19,506 nucleotides of DNA from positions 271 through 19,776 of the forward strand of contig PMDT01000063.1 of NCBI GenBank assembly GCA_003154555.1, read 5' to 3'. The notes under the pieces were generated by a model. It searched no databases and was not told where the DNA came from. It worked only from the letters and a program-made list of their open reading frames with translations. Each line of letters begins with the position of its first letter. The stretch's first letter is position 1. The stretch is from Spirochaetaceae bacterium (GTDB lineage: Bacteria; Spirochaetota; Spirochaetia; SZUA-6; Fen-1364). The position numbers were made by a program, and so were the translations under genes. Below, one piece after another: positions 6,875 to 13,755 of the stretch.

Positions 6875-8155
6875 TCAGGACCTGTAGTCGGCGTTTTCTC
6901 TCACGTAATCATAGGAGAGATCCGAGCCCAGCACCTCCACGGCATCCGATGAGCCGTCGAGCGTGACCTCGATGTCGACGGTGCGGTCGTGCTGGGGCCA
7001 GGGGATCCTCTTCGTGTCGAACGCGCGCCCGCGCAGGTAGGCAGAGAGCCTTTCTTCCATTCCGGCATCGAGCCGAAAACAGCCCCCGGAAAAAATCTCT
7101 TCACCGCCCATCCGCACCGCCACTGCTTCCGCGCGCAGCGGAAGCTCCGCATTGCCAAGGTAGTCCCCGACGGCGCTCACGATCCTGCCGACGTTCGGAT
7201 CGTTGCCGAAGACCGCGGTCTTCACGAGCGGCGAGTTGGCAATCGCCCGCGCGATGCCCAGCGCCGCCGCCTCGTCCCGCGCCCGTCCCACCCGCACGCG
7301 CATCACATGCCCGATGCCCTCCGCGTTTCGCACGATGTCGAAGGCGAGGCCCGAGAGGACGGCCAGGAGCGCCGCGCGGAATTCACCGGGATCGGCGGGG
7401 CCTTTCGTTCCCGAGGACAGGAGAATCGCGGTGTCACTCGTGCTCTGATCCCCATCGACTGAAATTCGATTGAGCGTCCGCTCGACGCACCAGGCCAGGT
7501 CTTCCCGCAGTCTCTGCCGCTCCACGGCGACGTCCGTGCAGAGGAAACACAACAGCGTGGCCATGTTGGGCTCGATCATGCCGGCGCCCTTCGCCGTGCC
7601 GACGATGCTGCCTGCCCCCACGGTTGCGGACCTGAGCTTGGGAAAGGCATCGGTGGTCATGATGGCGCGGGCAACAGGCAGGAGCGACCTGCCGCTGCAT
7701 CCTGCGACGAGGTCGGGAATCGCCGCCTCCATCTCCGCCACCGGCAGCTCCCACCCGATGATGCCCGTGGACGCCGCGAAGAACTCTTCCCCCTGCGTGC
7801 CCAGAAGCCCGCCAAGCGCCGAAAGCAGTCGGTTGGCATCGCGCGCGCCGGCCGGCGTGCAGACATTCGATATCTTGTTGTTCACGAGCACGCCCCGCGT
7901 CGAGGCACGGCCAAGCCTTTCCCTGCCGATGAGCACCGGGGCGCCCGGGAACCTGTTGCGCGTGAAGACGGCGCCGAAATCGGCTGTCGGTGAGTCCAGG
8001 AGGATAAGGGAGAGATTCATCGCGAGAGGCTCCACGATCGATCTTTCCCGCGGGAAGAATCGCAGCGACTTCGTCGAGCAGCGGAAGCCGTCGGGAAGTG
8101 CAGCCCTGGCCTCCAGGTGCCGCAGGTAGTCGTTTTCCGAGCTGAAGGATTCCAC
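6875..8155 (-). CDS. argJ: bifunctional ornithine acetyltransferase / N-acetylglutamate synthase ArgJ
   Basis: ArgJ transfers the acetyl group from N-acetylornithine to glutamate in the cyclic arginine pathway, and bifunctional forms also use acetyl-CoA. The 426-aa precursor contains the autoproteolysis motif KGAGMIEPNMAT (189-200); cleavage before Thr200 gives the alpha and beta chains and makes Thr200 the nucleophile. Other family landmarks are STGIIG (129-134), TTDAFPK (167-173), DGDQSTSDT (234-242, usually DGDTSTNDT), GNDPNVGRI (317-325, usually with Trp in place of Val) and the C-terminal DLSYDYVRENADYR. The two substitutions are mild. Mono- or bifunctionality cannot be decided by eye. 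It starts at GTG 8155 with AGGG about 4 nt upstream, 62 nt after the phosphatase-family gene, so co-transcription is likely. Confidence 0.95.
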   Translation of the reverse strand: MESFSSENDYLRHLEARAALPDGFRCSTKSLRFFPRERSIVEPLAMNLSLILLDSPTADFGAVFTRNRFPGAPVLIGRERLGRASTRGVLVNNKISNVCTPAGARDANRLLSALGGLLGTQGEEFFAASTGIIGWELPVAEMEAAIPDLVAGCSGRSLLPVARAIMTTDAFPKLRSATVGAGSIVGTAKGAGMIEPNMATLLCFLCTDVAVERQRLREDLAWCVERTLNRISVDGDQSTSDTAILLSSGTKGPADPGEFRAALLAVLSGLAFDIVRNAEGIGHVMRVRVGRARDEAAALGIARAIANSPLVKTAVFGNDPNVGRIVSAVGDYLGNAELPLRAEAVAVRMGGEEIFSGGCFRLDAGMEERLSAYLRGRAFDTKRIPWPQHDRTVDIEVTLDGSSDAVEVLGSDLSYDYVRENADYRS

Positions 8156-8217
8156 CTGTCCCTTATATCTGCGCAGGGAGGCCGTTGCAAGACAGCCCCC
8201 AACGAGACCCGGGCCTG

Positions 8218-9270
8218 CTATTTCAGGTCCAGGGTAAGGAGCAGGGGAACGTGGTCAGAATAGCCGCGCGGGCCGGCAAGCCCCGTCCATTTCTTCGGGA
8301 TGCCATCCGGCGTGAGAAGGAATGCAAGCCGCGCGGGAGCGAAGCTTCCCCACCTGTACGCGAAGCCCCGCAGGTCGAAGAGCCCGGGAGAGAGGAGCAT
8401 GTGGTCGAATGTGAGCCATTCCTTCTGGTAGTAGTAGGAGCCGCGGCGCGACGCGTCCAGCTCGAACCATGGATCGTAGAGCGCGCACGTGTCCCCGGAA
8501 ATGCCGAGCCGGCGGAGGTTTCCCGAGATGACGATGCCCTGGGCGGCCTCCGCGGTCCGGATGTTCTCATTCTCCGGCAGCAGTGCAGTGACATACTTTC
8601 CCCCCGCCAGCGCGTATTCGTCCAGGCTTTCGTTGAAGTCGCCCGCCGCGACGATGTCGGCGCCCGGATCCAGCGCGAGCAGATCGCGTATCCGGCCGGC
8701 GAGAACCGAGGCGGCCTGCCGGCGCGACTGCTCCGTGGCGCGGGACCCTTCCGTCTTCGCCTTCCAGTGATTGTCCAGGACGTAAAGGATATGGCTGTCC
8801 TTCTGGATCTCCGCCTCCAGGATATCGCGGATCGGGGTCGTCCCTTTCCACGGTGCCACGGCCCAGGAGTGGACAGCGACCATCGGCACGCGGCTCACGA
8901 TGGCGACATTGGCGGACAGGCCCTTCTTGGGCACGAATGCGGTCCACGCGTACCCCATGCCGGCGAGCCCTCGGGTCACCAGGACATGCAGCGCATTTTC
9001 GTTCTCCACTTCCTGCAGGACGAGCACATCGGGGCCGCCGGCCACCACCTTCCGTACGACCTCCGCGATGGCGTCCACGCGGATATTGAAGAACTCTGTA
9101 TTCCATTTTCCCTTTGCGGGATCGAACTCGGGGTATTCGTCACCGTTATGCACGTCGTCGAAGAAGTTCTCCACGTTGTAGCTCATGATCGTGAGGCTCG
9201 ACGCAGGTGACGCGATTGAAGGGCCGAGCAGGGTGAGACAGAGCGCCACGGACGCAAGACGGATTTTCAC
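8218..9270 (-). CDS. secreted endonuclease/exonuclease/phosphatase-family hydrolase
   Basis: This 350-aa protein has a signal peptide (MKIRLASVALCLTLLGPSIA, then SPASS) and an EEP (DNase I-like) fold. The catalytic motifs are intact: MSYNVENFFD (Asn32), VLQEVEN (Glu87), NHWKAK (Asn167/His168), GDFNE (Asp211/Asn213), FDHM (Asp289/His290) and SDH (Asp339/His340). Members cleave phosphodiester or phosphomonoester bonds in nucleic acids, lipids or inositol phosphates. The substrate cannot be predicted here; export suggests extracellular or periplasmic DNA, RNA or lipid. It starts at GTG 9270 with a strong AAGGAGG 7 nt upstream. It follows purC across a 144-nt gap holding an inverted-repeat element, and precedes argJ. 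Confidence 0.88.
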   Translation of the reverse strand: MKIRLASVALCLTLLGPSIASPASSLTIMSYNVENFFDDVHNGDEYPEFDPAKGKWNTEFFNIRVDAIAEVVRKVVAGGPDVLVLQEVENENALHVLVTRGLAGMGYAWTAFVPKKGLSANVAIVSRVPMVAVHSWAVAPWKGTTPIRDILEAEIQKDSHILYVLDNHWKAKTEGSRATEQSRRQAASVLAGRIRDLLALDPGADIVAAGDFNESLDEYALAGGKYVTALLPENENIRTAEAAQGIVISGNLRRLGISGDTCALYDPWFELDASRRGSYYYQKEWLTFDHMLLSPGLFDLRGFAYRWGSFAPARLAFLLTPDGIPKKWTGLAGPRGYSDHVPLLLTLDLK

Positions 9271-9320
9271 TGCCGGGCCTCCTTGCGGCCGCGAGCCTTT
9301 CAGGAATGGAGCAGATCCCA

Positions 9321-9409
9321 GCAGTTCTCATTTTGGACCTTCCTGAGGTCTGGAACAGGTATGCACACCTTGAAAGCGGCCCTATCTCATGGGACAAAAT
9401 GAGAACTGC
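9321..9409. repeat. 89-bp element bounded by 15-bp perfect inverted repeats
   Basis: GCAGTTCTCATTTTG (9321-9335) is exactly inverted at 9395-9409, with 59 bp between. A further 10-bp half-copy, TGAGAACTGC, occurs at 9428-9437 inside the 3' end of purC, in direct orientation with the right arm. There is no ORF inside and no clear target-site duplication. Paired terminal repeats plus a subterminal copy resemble what remains of a transposable element after loss of its centre, or a MITE-like or REP-like unit. I do not recognise a named insertion sequence. Confidence 0.6.
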
Positions 9410-9414
9410 ATCAT

Positions 9415-10377
9415 TCAGTCACCATACTGAGAACTGCTGAGCAGATCCGCGATGAGCGCCGATTCCTCCGCCGCGCCGCGCGCGCCGGGCACGAAGGTCT
9501 TCCCGGTGATGGTTTCCCACGCCGTGATATACTTGCCGGCGACCTCCACGCGCATGCCATCCGGAATGGCGGGCGGCGTCCCATCACCCTGCCATCCGCG
9601 CCCCATGAGCCAGCGCCGGAGGTATTCCTTGTCCAGCTCCCGCTGCGGTTCCGCCCGTTCAAAGAGGGGGGCGAAGGTATCCGCATGCCAGTAGCGGCTG
9701 GAGTCGGGCGTATGAAGCTCATCGACGAGGGTCAGCCTGTCATCAAGAATGCCGAACTCATATTTCGTGTCCACGAGAATCAGCCCGTTGCGCGCGGCGA
9801 TCTCCGTGCCTCGTGCAAAAAGCGCCAATGCGGACGCCTCTATCTGCTCCCAGACCGCCTTTTCCACTCTCCCGCTTGCAATCAGCTCCTCCCGGGACAC
9901 CGGCCGGTCGTGAGAGCCTTTCTCTTCCTTTGTAGACGGCGTCAGCAGGGGGCGATCGAAACGCTGGTTGAAGCGCAGGCCGGAGGGAAGGTGGATGCCG
10001 GAGATGTCAGACCCTTTCTGATAGTCACGCCAGGCGGAGCCGGTGAGATATCCCCTCACGACGACTTCAATGGGCACGACGCGGCATTTCGCCACGCGTA
10101 CCGTGCGGGGCGATACCTCCTCCCGCACATGATTGGGGATGATGTCTTCCGTGGCGCGAAACCAGAACAGCGAGAGGGTGTTCAGCACCTCTCCCTTGCA
10201 GGGAATCGTGGTGAGCACCCGGTCGAAAGCCGAGATGCGGTCCGTCGTGGTAATGAGCATCTCAACGCCCCTGTCCACGATGTCGCGCACCTTTCCCCGC
10301 GCAATGTGTGTTCCGGCGGGGACGGTCACTTCCTCCAGGCAGGAACCGAGCAGCGCTGAGAGCTCTCCGGTGGTCAC
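9415..10377 (-). CDS. purC: phosphoribosylaminoimidazole-succinocarboxamide (SAICAR) synthase
   Basis: PurC joins CAIR and aspartate with ATP hydrolysis in purine synthesis. The 320-aa protein is closer in length to the yeast-type enzyme (about 300 aa) than to short bacterial PurC (about 235 aa). Landmarks are GKVRDIV (28-34), TTTDRISAFD (43-52), VVRGYLTGSAW (107-117), LTPSTKEEKGSHD (145-157) and LVDTKYEFG (201-209), followed by DELHTPDSSRYW (219-230). GTG 10377 overlaps the clpP stop as GTGA, so translation is probably coupled to clpP. The last codons (encoding SSSQYGD) lie in a half-copy of the adjacent inverted repeat, so the C-terminus may have been rewritten by that element. Confidence 0.95.
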   Translation of the reverse strand: MTTGELSALLGSCLEEVTVPAGTHIARGKVRDIVDRGVEMLITTTDRISAFDRVLTTIPCKGEVLNTLSLFWFRATEDIIPNHVREEVSPRTVRVAKCRVVPIEVVVRGYLTGSAWRDYQKGSDISGIHLPSGLRFNQRFDRPLLTPSTKEEKGSHDRPVSREELIASGRVEKAVWEQIEASALALFARGTEIAARNGLILVDTKYEFGILDDRLTLVDELHTPDSSRYWHADTFAPLFERAEPQRELDKEYLRRWLMGRGWQGDGTPPAIPDGMRVEVAGKYITAWETITGKTFVPGARGAAEESALIADLLSSSQYGD

Positions 10378-10970
10378 GATGGCAGTTCGTCCCGGGTCTT
10401 GATGACGCGCGAGAGCAGGCCGTACGCCACCGCCTCTTCCGCGTTCATCCAGTAGTCCCGGTCGGTGTCCTTCTCCACTTTTTCGATGGGCTGCCCCGTT
10501 TCATCAGAGATCAGGCGGTTGATCTTGGCCCGCAGCTTCTCGATCTCCTTCGCGTGGATCTCGATCTCCGTGGCGACGCCCCGGGTTCCGCTCATGGGCT
10601 GGTGGATGAGGTAATGCGAGTTGGGCAGACCAATGCGGCGCTCCCGAGGCGCGGCGAGGATGATGATTGCCGCCGCGCTGGCGACGAGACCCATGCCGAT
10701 CATCGTGATCCGGGGCTTCACGAAACGCATCATGTCGAAGATGGCGTATCCCGCGTCCGCGTCTCCGCCGGGAGAGTCGATGTACACCTTGATGGGATCC
10801 GCCGACTCCTCTTCCAGAAGGATGAGCGAACGTATCACCCTTTCGGCGAGCGGCTTGTTGATCTCTCCTGACACGAGAACGGTTCGTGACTTGAGCATCC
10901 TGCTGAAGAGCATGCCGTCATCTGGCCGCGGTCCATTCTCAGGCTCATTGGGTTTGTCCTGCATCTTCAT
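10374..10970 (-). CDS. clpP: ATP-dependent Clp protease proteolytic subunit
   Basis: ClpP forms the barrel-shaped serine protease that works with ClpX/ClpA-type unfoldases. The 198-aa protein has the normal length. The catalytic triad is intact: Ser98 (GLVASAAA), His123 (LIHQP) and Asp172 (DTDRDYW). Differences from housekeeping ClpP are an acidic, Pro-rich N-terminus (MKMQDKPNEPENGPRPDD), DSPGGD in place of the usual NSPGG segment, and Ala-rich sequence where ASMGA is usual. These suggest a divergent paralogue, since spirochaetes commonly carry more than one ClpP. ATG 10970 is chosen over upstream extension because the longer frame is non-protein-like and contains a promoter and terminator. 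No Shine-Dalgarno is seen; a promoter sits just upstream. It is coupled to purC by a 4-nt overlap. Confidence 0.93.
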   Translation of the reverse strand: MKMQDKPNEPENGPRPDDGMLFSRMLKSRTVLVSGEINKPLAERVIRSLILLEEESADPIKVYIDSPGGDADAGYAIFDMMRFVKPRITMIGMGLVASAAAIIILAAPRERRIGLPNSHYLIHQPMSGTRGVATEIEIHAKEIEKLRAKINRLISDETGQPIEKVEKDTDRDYWMNAEEAVAYGLLSRVIKTRDELPS

Positions 10971-10980
10971 ACTGAGAACT

Positions 10981-11009
10981 ACAATAAGGAAAATCCCCGC
11001 GCTTGACAA
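10981..11009 (-). promoter_or_regulatory. promoter of clpP-purC
   Basis: On the minus strand TTGTCA (11009-11004, 5/6 match), a 17-nt spacer and TATTGT (10986-10981, 4/6 match). The predicted start near 10974 is about 4 nt before ATG 10970, which has no Shine-Dalgarno, so the transcript may be leaderless. It lies downstream of the intrinsic terminator, giving clpP its own transcription start. Confidence 0.5.
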
Positions 11010-11025
11010 TCGCGCGTGCCGGGCG

Positions 11026-11056
11026 AAAAAAAGGCCGGGGCATCTCTGCCCCGGCC
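11026..11056 (-). terminator. strong intrinsic terminator upstream of clpP
   Basis: A perfect 9-bp GC-rich stem, GGCCGGGGC (11033-11041) with GCCCCGGCC (11048-11056) and a 6-nt loop, is followed on the minus strand by seven T residues (11032-11026). This is the clearest terminator in the window. No protein gene on this strand lies directly before it; the unit it ends begins at the promoter at 11125-11152. Confidence 0.85.
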
Positions 11057-11117
11057 ACCCGTCAATCTTCCGTCCTCCAATTATCTGGAGGTTGTGGGGC
11101 GGAAGGCTCCCAGAAGC
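11026..11117 (-). ncRNA. candidate small structured RNA (about 92 nt) upstream of clpP
   Basis: A near-consensus promoter (11152-11125) predicts a start near 11117, and a strong intrinsic terminator ends at 11026, so a transcript of about 92 nt is bounded at both ends. It can fold into a compound hairpin: outer stem CTTCCG/CGGAAG (11100-11105 with 11067-11072) enclosing inner stem CCTCCA/TGGAGG (11086-11091 with 11074-11079), followed by the terminator stem. It contains GGA repeats and a CCUCC segment that could pair with ribosome-binding sites. It could be an independent sRNA or an attenuator-type leader of clpP-purC. I do not recognise it as 6S RNA, SRP RNA or a known riboswitch. Confidence 0.55.
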
Positions 11118-11124
11118 AGAATGA

Positions 11125-11152
11125 AGTATACATGGTCGCGGGGGGTTGTCAA
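11125..11152 (-). promoter_or_regulatory. near-consensus promoter of the candidate small RNA
   Basis: Minus-strand TTGACA (11152-11147), a 16-nt spacer and TATACT (11130-11125, 5/6 match). This is the best promoter match in the window. It drives transcription into the structured region and terminator ahead of clpP. Confidence 0.7.
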
Positions 11153-11181
11153 TTGAAAAGGCCCGATCGGAGGGAAAGCGC

Positions 11182-11352
11182 GTGAAAAAAAACCGGCAAC
11201 AGGTGATCGCCCGTATAGTGCGAAGAGGCTGTTGCTTCGCAGGGCCAAAACCAACAGAATGGACCGAGCGAATGAGCGCACGGCCGGCGGCACGAGCCGA
11301 CGAAAGGCACGGCGATACACAAGGGTTGGCACGGAAAGGAGTCTGGCGATGA
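11182..11352 (+). CDS. possible 56-aa basic small protein or leader ORF before mtnP
   Basis: GTG 11182 has GGAGGG 7 nt upstream, a good ribosome-binding site. The frame runs 56 codons (starting MKKNRQQVIARIVRRGCC) and stops at TGA 11350-11352, overlapping the mtnP ATG (11349) as ATGA. It is rich in Arg and Lys and shows no domain that I recognise. The ribosome-binding site and 4-nt overlap favour translation, but composition is weakly protein-like, and mtnP has its own Shine-Dalgarno inside this ORF. Otherwise the region 11153-11348 holds only a 7-bp hairpin at 11219-11241. Confidence 0.35.
   Translation: MKKNRQQVIARIVRRGCCFAGPKPTEWTERMSARPAARADERHGDTQGLARKGVWR
11219..11241 (+). other. 7-bp inverted repeat in the mtnP leader
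   Basis: TGCGAAG (11219-11225) pairs perfectly with CTTCGCA (11235-11241) across a 9-nt loop. There is no U-tract, so it is not a terminator. It may be a structural element of the mtnP leader or a binding site; its function is unknown. Confidence 0.35.
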
Positions 11353-12212
11353 CACGGCTCGCTGTGATTGGAGGAAGCGGGTTGTATGCAATGGAAGGCA
11401 TCCGCGTGCTCGAAGAAAGAGACATTCCGACCCCCTGGGGAATGCCCTCCGACCCCGTCACGGTCGCGGAGATCGACGGGGAGCAGGTCGCATTTCTTCC
11501 CCGGCACGGTCGCGGACACCGTTACCTGCCGTCCGACGTGCCCTCCCGTGCAAACATCTGGGCCTTGAAGTCACTTGGCGTGGAGCAGATCCTGTCCGTG
11601 AGCGCCGTCGGCTCCCTTTCGGAGGGCTACGCCCCGGGAGAGTTCGTGCTCTGCGATGCGCTGATCGATAAAACCGTCAAGCGCCCTTCGACGTACTTCG
11701 GGGACGGCATTGTCGGTCACGTGGGATTCGCCGAGCCCTTCTGCGGAGGCATGCGGGAGGCGCTTGGACGCGTCCTCGTCTCCCAGGGGCATCCTCATCA
11801 TCAGACGGGCACCTACGTCTGCATGGAGGGCCCTGCCTTTTCCACGCGCGCGGAATCGGACCTCCACCGCTCGTGGCGGGCGGCACTCATCGGGATGACC
11901 GCGTGCCCCGAGGCCAAGCTCGCCCGGGAGGCGGAGATCTGCTATGCCATGGTGGCAATGGTCACCGACTACGACTGCTGGAAGCCCAGCGAGGAAAGCG
12001 TCAGCGTCGACATCGTCATGGCCACGATGACGGCCAACACCGCGGCGTTGCGTCGGATGCTGCCGGGCATGGTCGATGCCCTCAAGGGGCGGGCGGATTG
12101 CCCATGCCGCCACGCGGCCGCACACGCCGTTATGACCGCGCCCGCCTTCATTCCCTGCGAAACTCGACGCAGACTCGCGCTTTTCTACGACAAGTACTGG
12201 GACAAGGGATAG
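11349..12212 (+). CDS. mtnP: S-methyl-5'-thioadenosine phosphorylase
   Basis: MtnP cleaves methylthioadenosine, a by-product of polyamine and SAM metabolism, to adenine and methylthioribose-1-phosphate. The 287-aa protein shows phosphate-binding GGSGLY (8-13), PRHGRGHRYLPSDVPSRAN (51-69), GTYVCMEGPAFSTRAES (154-170), GMTACPEAKLAREAEICYA (182-200) and the adenine-selecting DYD (207-209). The last feature separates 6-aminopurine-specific MTA phosphorylase from inosine/guanosine-specific PNP, which has Asn there. ATG 11349 is chosen because AAAGGAG lies 7 nt upstream and the sequence then starts at the family N-terminus. The HD-GYP gene follows after 6 nt and era after that, probably as one operon. 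Confidence 0.93.
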   Translation: MTRLAVIGGSGLYAMEGIRVLEERDIPTPWGMPSDPVTVAEIDGEQVAFLPRHGRGHRYLPSDVPSRANIWALKSLGVEQILSVSAVGSLSEGYAPGEFVLCDALIDKTVKRPSTYFGDGIVGHVGFAEPFCGGMREALGRVLVSQGHPHHQTGTYVCMEGPAFSTRAESDLHRSWRAALIGMTACPEAKLAREAEICYAMVAMVTDYDCWKPSEESVSVDIVMATMTANTAALRRMLPGMVDALKGRADCPCRHAAAHAVMTAPAFIPCETRRRLALFYDKYWDKG

Positions 12213-12218
12213 GCCCGG

Positions 12219-13751
12219 ATGGGCGGCATCGGCGAGCTCAGAAAGCTTCTCCATGAGGAGGGCGATGAGGCCCGAAGGGTGGAAAAGGCTGTCGACTGGC
12301 TCCTGGCGGGTCTTCCCGCAGAAGGTGTCGCCCTCCTCACCGCTGATGGGGGCCCCTCGGGCGCCCTCGGTGTGCGTTGCGCGCGGGGATCCCTGATCGC
12401 CTTCGCGCCGCTTCTGGCAGCAGAGCTCTTCCGCGCAGGGGTTCCCGCGACGGAGGGACCGATCCGACTGTCCTCGGGCGGCGCCTCTGATACCTTCTAT
12501 TGCTGTCCCATCTCCGCTCCCTCAGGCATCCGGGGCGCCCTCGTGATGCAGGGCCCGGACATCGACCAGGCGGTCCATCGCGCAGGGGAGGATTTTTCGG
12601 TTTTCTGCCTGCTTCTGGGTCAGGAGCTGGAGAGCGAGCGCCGCCGCAGGATGCACGATCACGACATGATCGTCGGGGGCATTCTTTCCGAGGGGACTCT
12701 CGGATCCGGGTTCATGCCGGGGCTCACTTTTCTCACGGAAGGCTTGAAGCTGCCGTTGTACGCGTGCGACCTGCGGGGAGAATTCCGCTACGCCAGTCAG
12801 GGCTTCCTGGCCCTCACCGCTTATGAGAGCCTGCAAAGTCTTTCCGCCCGTGGCGACTTCTTCCGCGATCCCGGCAGCAGGACCGACGAGCTGGAAACCA
12901 TCAGGTCCCTCGGCTCCGTGACGTCGTTCCCGCTCGCCGCCACCACCGGCGACGGCCGCCGCCTCGACATCAGGGACTCTGCCGTGCTGTTCGGCGACAA
13001 CATCGTCGGGGTCTTCTTCGACGTCACCGCTCTCCTGGCGGCCAATGCGGAGCTCAAGGATACCCTCCAGGTCCAGGAGCTGCTCAACGACAGCATCCTC
13101 GCGGGCTCGAAGGTCCTCCAGAGGACACAGGGAGCTGCCATCCGCACCCTCGCCCGGCTCGCCGAATACCGCGATCCTGAGACAGGGTACCATCTCCAGC
13201 GCATCTGCGAATACACGCGCCTTCTCGCGCTGAAAGTGCACGAGAGGTCACCGTATGCCTTCAAGATCACGCGCGACTACAGCGACGATCTTTCCATATC
13301 GAGCATGCTCCACGACATCGGCAAGGTGAGCATTCCCGACAACATCCTGCTGAAACAGGGCCCCCTGGATCCGCACGAATGGGAGGTCATGAAGAAGCAT
13401 ACAGTCTTCGGATGGGAGGTGCTCCACAAGGCCGACCGTGAGCTGGGCGAGCAGTCGTTCCTCACGCTGGCCGCGACAATCGCCCTCTCGCATCACGAGC
13501 GATTCGACGGCAAGGGCTATCCGCACGGGAGCGTGGGCGAGCAGATCCCGCTTTCGGCGCGCATCTCCTCCATTGCCGACGTCTACGATGCCCTCACCTC
13601 CTCCCGGCCGTACAAGGAAGCCTGGAGCCACGAGCGGGCCACCGAAGAGATCCTTGCAGGGGGAGCCGGCCATTTCGATCCCGTGCTCATCGAGATCTTC
13701 CGCGACGTGCACGGCCTGTTCGCCGAGGTGCGGCGCCAGTTCCCCGGATGA
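12219..13751 (+). CDS. HD-GYP domain protein with N-terminal sensory region
   Basis: HD-GYP proteins hydrolyse cyclic di-GMP. In this 510-aa protein the C-terminal domain (about 300-508) keeps the diagnostic residues: Glu317, His325, HDIGK (365-369), His394, HHERFDGKGYP (425-435, with the full GYP tail) and Asp454, so activity is expected. The N-terminal 140 residues look like a GAF-type domain (weak), and 170-275 looks PAS-like (YACDLRGEFRYASQGFLALT at 181-200), joined by a coiled coil (about 273-300). There are no membrane segments, so it senses a cytoplasmic signal. ATG 12219 has AGG 5 nt upstream and starts 6 nt after mtnP; era follows 4 nt after its stop. Confidence 0.92.
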   Translation: MGGIGELRKLLHEEGDEARRVEKAVDWLLAGLPAEGVALLTADGGPSGALGVRCARGSLIAFAPLLAAELFRAGVPATEGPIRLSSGGASDTFYCCPISAPSGIRGALVMQGPDIDQAVHRAGEDFSVFCLLLGQELESERRRRMHDHDMIVGGILSEGTLGSGFMPGLTFLTEGLKLPLYACDLRGEFRYASQGFLALTAYESLQSLSARGDFFRDPGSRTDELETIRSLGSVTSFPLAATTGDGRRLDIRDSAVLFGDNIVGVFFDVTALLAANAELKDTLQVQELLNDSILAGSKVLQRTQGAAIRTLARLAEYRDPETGYHLQRICEYTRLLALKVHERSPYAFKITRDYSDDLSISSMLHDIGKVSIPDNILLKQGPLDPHEWEVMKKHTVFGWEVLHKADRELGEQSFLTLAATIALSHHERFDGKGYPHGSVGEQIPLSARISSIADVYDALTSSRPYKEAWSHERATEEILAGGAGHFDPVLIEIFRDVHGLFAEVRRQFPG

Positions 13752-13755
13752 TGCG

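Noticed and set aside
11060..11117. Resemblance of the nested hairpin (AGATAAT loop) to part of a TPP riboswitch
   Set aside because: The essential CUGAGA segment and the second TPP arm are missing, and the downstream genes are unrelated to thiamine.
11185..11219. Possible minus-strand terminator with eight T residues near 11185-11192
   Set aside because: The preceding stem is only five pairs with a G-U wobble and two unpaired bases before the T-run; no gene ends there.
10971..11519. N-terminal extension of clpP to 381 aa
   Set aside because: The extension crosses a promoter, an intrinsic terminator and a second promoter, has no family similarity, and ClpP is complete from ATG 10970.
12522..13241. 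Minus-strand open frame of 239 codons inside the HD-GYP gene
   Set aside because: It is antisense to an intact HD-GYP protein with all catalytic residues; composition is typical of a shadow frame in GC-rich DNA.
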